Shown here piece after piece: positions 5,549-7,425 of a stretch of 7,425 nucleotides of DNA. Position numbers and translations under genes: made by a program. The stretch is from Acidobacteriota bacterium. GTDB lineage: Bacteria; Acidobacteriota; Thermoanaerobaculia; Thermoanaerobaculales; Thermoanaerobaculaceae. Every line of letters begins with the position of its first letter. Within the stretch, counting starts at the first letter, position 1. Under the pieces are notes generated by a model, which was not told the DNA's origin, did no database searches, and was given only the letters and a program-made list of their open reading frames with translations. The stretch spans positions 1 through 7,425 of the forward strand of contig DAIDOU010000109.1 of NCBI GenBank assembly GCA_027458945.1, in the 5' to 3' direction.

Positions 5549-7057
5549 TCACACGATCGGCGGGGTCGCCTCCCCCCGGCGCCGGTCGCCGTCCGGTTTG
5601 CGCGCCGACGCCCGCAGCGCCGTCATCAGGCGCGCGACGCCGGGGCGGATCTCCTCGGGCGGCGGAAAGGTGAAGTTGAGCCGCAGGTGGTTCGCCGGCG
5701 GCTCATCGGGGAAGCAGGCATCGCCCGGGAGGTACGACACGCGCTGCTGGGCGGCGCGCGCCAGCAGCTGCGACTGGCGGACGTGGTCCGGAAACCGGCA
5801 CCAGAAGTAGAAGCCGCCTTGTGGCCGGGTCCAGCTCACGCCGGCCGGCGCCTCCTCGGCGAGCGCCGTGTGCATCGCATCGCGCCTGCGGGCGTACTCC
5901 GAGCGCACCGTCTCCAGATGCTTCTGCCAGCGGTCGCCTCGGACGAGGCGATCGAGCAGGAACTGGCCCGCGGTCGACGAGTGGAGGTCCATCGCCTGCT
6001 TCGCCAGCGCCAGCTGCCGCACCGCCGGCCGCGCCCCGGCCAGCCAGCCGACGCGGAGCCCGGGGAAGAGCACCTTCGAGAACGACGAGAGGTAGATCAC
6101 GTACCCGTGCGGGTCGAGCGCCGCGAGCGGCGGAACGGCTTCGCCCTCGTAGCGCAGGTCGTAGTAGGGATCGTCCTCGAGCACCGGCACCTGGAAGCGA
6201 TACGCGAGCTCGAGCAAGTGGTGGCGCCGCTCGAGGCTCATGACCGCCCCGGAGGGGTTCTGGAACGTCGGGAGGGTGTAGATCAGCTTCGGCCGCTGGC
6301 GGGCGAGCAGCGCTTCGAGCACGTCGGTGCGCATCCCGTCACGGTCGGCCGGAACGCCGAGCAGGCGCGCCTGGGCGCGTCGGAACACCTGGATCGCGCC
6401 GAAGAACGACGGCTCCTCGACGACGACGGCGTCTCCGGGGGAGAGGAACACGCGCGCCGCCAGGTCGAGCCCCTGTTGCGAGCCGGAGGTGACCAGCACC
6501 TCGGCCGCCGATCGCTGGATGCCGCGCGCGGTCATCAGCTCGCCGAGCGCCTCGCGGAACTGGGTCACGCCCTCGGTAGGGCTGTGCAGGAGCATCTGCG
6601 GACCCACGGTGCCGGCCAACTCCTCGACCACGGCGCGGACGGCGTCGAGGGGGAGCAGCTCGGCGGCCGGCAGGCCGACCGAGAACGTGGTCACGTCCTG
6701 GCGCTCCGCCAGCGCGAGCAGGTCACGCAGGAGCGGGTCCTGCATCTCCATGGCGCCGTCGCGAACGAACTGGCGCCACGGGAGCGGGCGCACCGCGCCG
6801 ACCCGCGCGGCCGCTCCGGGCCTCGGCGCCACGGAGGTTCCCCGCCCGACGTGGGCGTCGACCAGCGCACCGGCCTTGAGCTCGTGGTAGGCGGAGAGCA
6901 CGGTGCTGCGGTTGACGCCCAGCGCTGCGGCGAGCCGGCGCTCGGGCGGGAGGCGGAACCCTTCCGGGAGCGTGCCGGACAGGATCAGCTCCCGGATCGC
7001 CGAGCTGATCTGGAGGTAGATCGGAACCGCGGACTCCCTGTCGATCCGGATGTCCAC
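5549..7057 (-). CDS. MocR-type regulator: GntR winged helix fused to aminotransferase domain
   Basis: The 502-aa protein has two parts. Residues about 5-76 form a GntR winged helix, starting IYLQISSAIRELILSG, then the recognition region RLPPERRLAAALGVNRSTV and the wing GRGTSV. A linker (about 77-115) leads into a fold-type I aminotransferase domain (about 116-490) that keeps SGSQQGLDL, FQNPSG with N267, VLEDDPYYDLRYEG with D295, K328 in SSFSKVLFPGLRVGW, and NHLRLNFT. Known MocR proteins (GabR, PdxR, TauR) bind PLP through this domain and use it as an effector sensor; the intact lysine suggests that holds here. GTG 7057 is preferred: AAGGGAG (7065-7071) lies seven nt upstream and the conserved N-terminus begins right after. 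The frame stays open to an ATG at 7159, but that extension is poorly protein-like and crosses the predicted promoter. It is first in the operon and probably controls it and itself. Loss of catalytic activity is not evident from sequence. Confidence 0.94.
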   Translation of the reverse strand: MDIRIDRESAVPIYLQISSAIRELILSGTLPEGFRLPPERRLAAALGVNRSTVLSAYHELKAGALVDAHVGRGTSVAPRPGAAARVGAVRPLPWRQFVRDGAMEMQDPLLRDLLALAERQDVTTFSVGLPAAELLPLDAVRAVVEELAGTVGPQMLLHSPTEGVTQFREALGELMTARGIQRSAAEVLVTSGSQQGLDLAARVFLSPGDAVVVEEPSFFGAIQVFRRAQARLLGVPADRDGMRTDVLEALLARQRPKLIYTLPTFQNPSGAVMSLERRHHLLELAYRFQVPVLEDDPYYDLRYEGEAVPPLAALDPHGYVIYLSSFSKVLFPGLRVGWLAGARPAVRQLALAKQAMDLHSSTAGQFLLDRLVRGDRWQKHLETVRSEYARRRDAMHTALAEEAPAGVSWTRPQGGFYFWCRFPDHVRQSQLLARAAQQRVSYLPGDACFPDEPPANHLRLNFTFPPPEEIRPGVARLMTALRASARKPDGDRRRGEATPPIV

Positions 7058-7091
7058 CGCCGCGCTCCCTTCGCCGTCCGTTCGTCCAGGA

Positions 7092-7170
7092 ATTGGACCG
7101 GACCTTTTCGATCCTACCCCAGGATTGGAGGCATGCAACCGCCAATGTTGGCCATCCAATACCAGCCAAT
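7092..7170. promoter_or_regulatory. Cluster of five ATTGG/CCAAT motifs, probable regulator operator
   Basis: Five copies of the same pentamer lie within 79 bp in a genome where such AT-containing words should be rare: ATTGG on + at 7092-7096 and 7124-7128, and on - (CCAAT on +) at 7142-7146, 7156-7160 and 7166-7170. Copies at 7124 and 7142 form a dyad of pattern ATTGG-n-GG-N7-CC-n-CCAAT (7124-7146). Copies at 7156 and 7166 are direct repeats spaced 10 bp, one helical turn. MocR regulators typically bind direct repeats or mixed sites near their own start; binding here is inference. Confidence 0.5.
7111..7138 (-). promoter_or_regulatory. Predicted promoter for the MocR-type regulator operon
   Basis: On the - strand, TTGCAT (7138-7133) and TAGGAT (7116-7111) are separated by 16 bp and match the -35 and -10 consensus at three and four positions. 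Transcription would start near 7104, giving a leader of roughly 47 nt. The -35 lies in the centre of the ATTGG dyad. Confidence 0.35.
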
Positions 7171-7252
7171 TCTCGCAACCGGGCGCTGGCGCTCCGGGAC
7201 CCGGGCCAGGCCGCCGCAGCGACCACGAGCGGGCCGATCCGCGCCCGGACAG

Positions 7253-7281
7253 TGTGCAGTCGCCGAAACTCGCTGTACAAT
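7253..7281 (+). promoter_or_regulatory. Predicted promoter for the RRM protein gene
   Basis: TACAAT at 7276-7281 matches the -10 consensus at five of six positions. TGTGCA (7253-7258) is a weak -35 at 17-bp spacing. The start would be near 7288, with a leader of about 57 nt. It diverges from the regulator promoter about 140 bp away. Confidence 0.5.
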
Positions 7282-7287
7282 GCCAGT

Positions 7288-7305
7288 CCCGGCCGTTGTG
7301 CCGGG
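7288..7305 (+). other. Hairpin at the predicted 5' end of the RRM mRNA
   Basis: CCCGGC (7288-7293) pairs with GCCGGG (7300-7305) around a 6-nt loop. It coincides with the predicted transcription start, so it may form a 5' stability stem in the leader. Confidence 0.35.
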
Positions 7306-7331
7306 GCGCCGTGAACGCATGGGCACGACAG

Positions 7332-7337
7332 AAGGAG
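7332..7337 (+). promoter_or_regulatory. Shine-Dalgarno site fixing an ATT start
   Basis: AAGGAG at 7332-7337 lies seven nt before the ATT at 7345. This is the normal spacing for a start codon, and no ATG, GTG or TTG in the RRM frame lies at usable distance. Confidence 0.65.
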
Positions 7338-7344
7338 ACGAGCC

Positions 7345-7425
7345 ATTCCAGCCAAGATCTTCGTCGGGAACCTGAGCTTCCGCACCACCAAGGAGGAGCT
7401 GGGCGAGCTCCTCGCGGCGGCGGGA
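7345..7425 (+). CDS. RRM-type RNA-binding protein, 3' end missing, apparent ATT start
   Basis: The first 27 codons are visible: after the start residue they read PAKIFVGNLSF, then RTTKEELGELLAAAG. KIFVGNLSF is the RNP2 strand of an RNA recognition motif and the next segment is its first helix, as in the small single-RRM glycine-rich proteins of cyanobacteria and many other bacteria, which bind RNA and are often cold- or stress-induced. Family members normally start two or three residues before this strand, which places the start exactly at ATT 7345. AAGGAG sits seven nt upstream. In this frame a TGA at 7312 blocks extension, and the codons between it and 7345 include no ATG, GTG or TTG. An out-of-frame ATG at 7319 opens an 18-codon reading frame ending at 7375. 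AUU starts are known for infC and pcnB of E. coli; a base error from ATG is the main alternative. RNP1 lies beyond the window. Confidence 0.85.
   Translation, partial: MPAKIFVGNLSFRTTKEELGELLAAAG

Noticed and set aside
5502..5552. N-terminal extension of the aminotransferase by 17 residues
   Set aside because: The extension would overlap the end of the regulator gene and skip the excellent AAGGAGG site in front of ATG 5501.
7058..7159. N-terminal extension of the MocR-type regulator by 34 residues
   Set aside because: It lacks family similarity, covers the predicted promoter and motif array, and the GTG at 7057 has a good ribosome site.
7159..7164. ATACCA, the half-site known for GabR
   Set aside because: A single six-base match is expected by chance, and no second copy at the known spacing is present.
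5687..7375. A 562-codon open frame on the + strand opposite the MocR-type regulator
   Set aside because: It is antisense to a gene with complete winged-helix and aminotransferase motifs; its translation is Arg/Gly/Ala-rich without recognisable domains, a common artefact of high-GC codon bias.

Overview
The window is a GC-rich (roughly 70% by eye) bacterial chromosomal segment with dense gene packing, G/C-ending codons and clear Shine-Dalgarno sites. The gene set (BON-domain envelope protein, class II fructose bisphosphatase, PepD, PhzF-like protein, aminotransferases, RRM protein) and the purine-rich/pyrimidine-rich intergenic DNA would suit an Acidobacteriota-like or other high-GC Gram-negative lineage. 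That placement is an inference with low confidence. No mobile element, CRISPR array, rRNA or tRNA is visible.

Layout. Left part, + strand: the 3' part of an exported two-BON-domain protein (1-609); a 189-nt gap holding an unusual polypurine/polypyrimidine element and a promoter; glpX (799-1779); and pepD with its own likely promoter (1894-3360). A strong GC hairpin (3382-3412) separates these from three convergent genes. Right part, - strand, read from right to left: a MocR-type regulator with a GntR winged helix fused to an aminotransferase domain (7057-5549), a LysN/AadAT-like PLP aminotransferase (5501-4269) and a PhzF-family protein (4223-3432). The gaps are only 47 and 45 nt and each contains a GC-rich hairpin, so this is probably one operon. 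Beyond the regulator, a divergent 287-bp region carries five ATTGG/CCAAT motifs and leads into the start of an RRM RNA-binding protein (7345 to the window edge), which appears to start with ATT.

How the genes may work together. glpX is central carbon metabolism (gluconeogenesis or sugar-phosphate cycling). pepD releases amino acids from dipeptides. The regulator-aminotransferase-PhzF set looks like a small, self-regulated module for an amino acid or a related amino-keto compound. The regulator's effector domain is a paralogue of the enzyme encoded next to it. Its substrate cannot be read from sequence. The most interesting points are the operator-like ATTGG array overlapping the regulator's predicted promoter, the non-standard AUU start of the RRM gene, and the mirror-repeat polypyrimidine tract upstream of glpX. 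I found no wholly new system.
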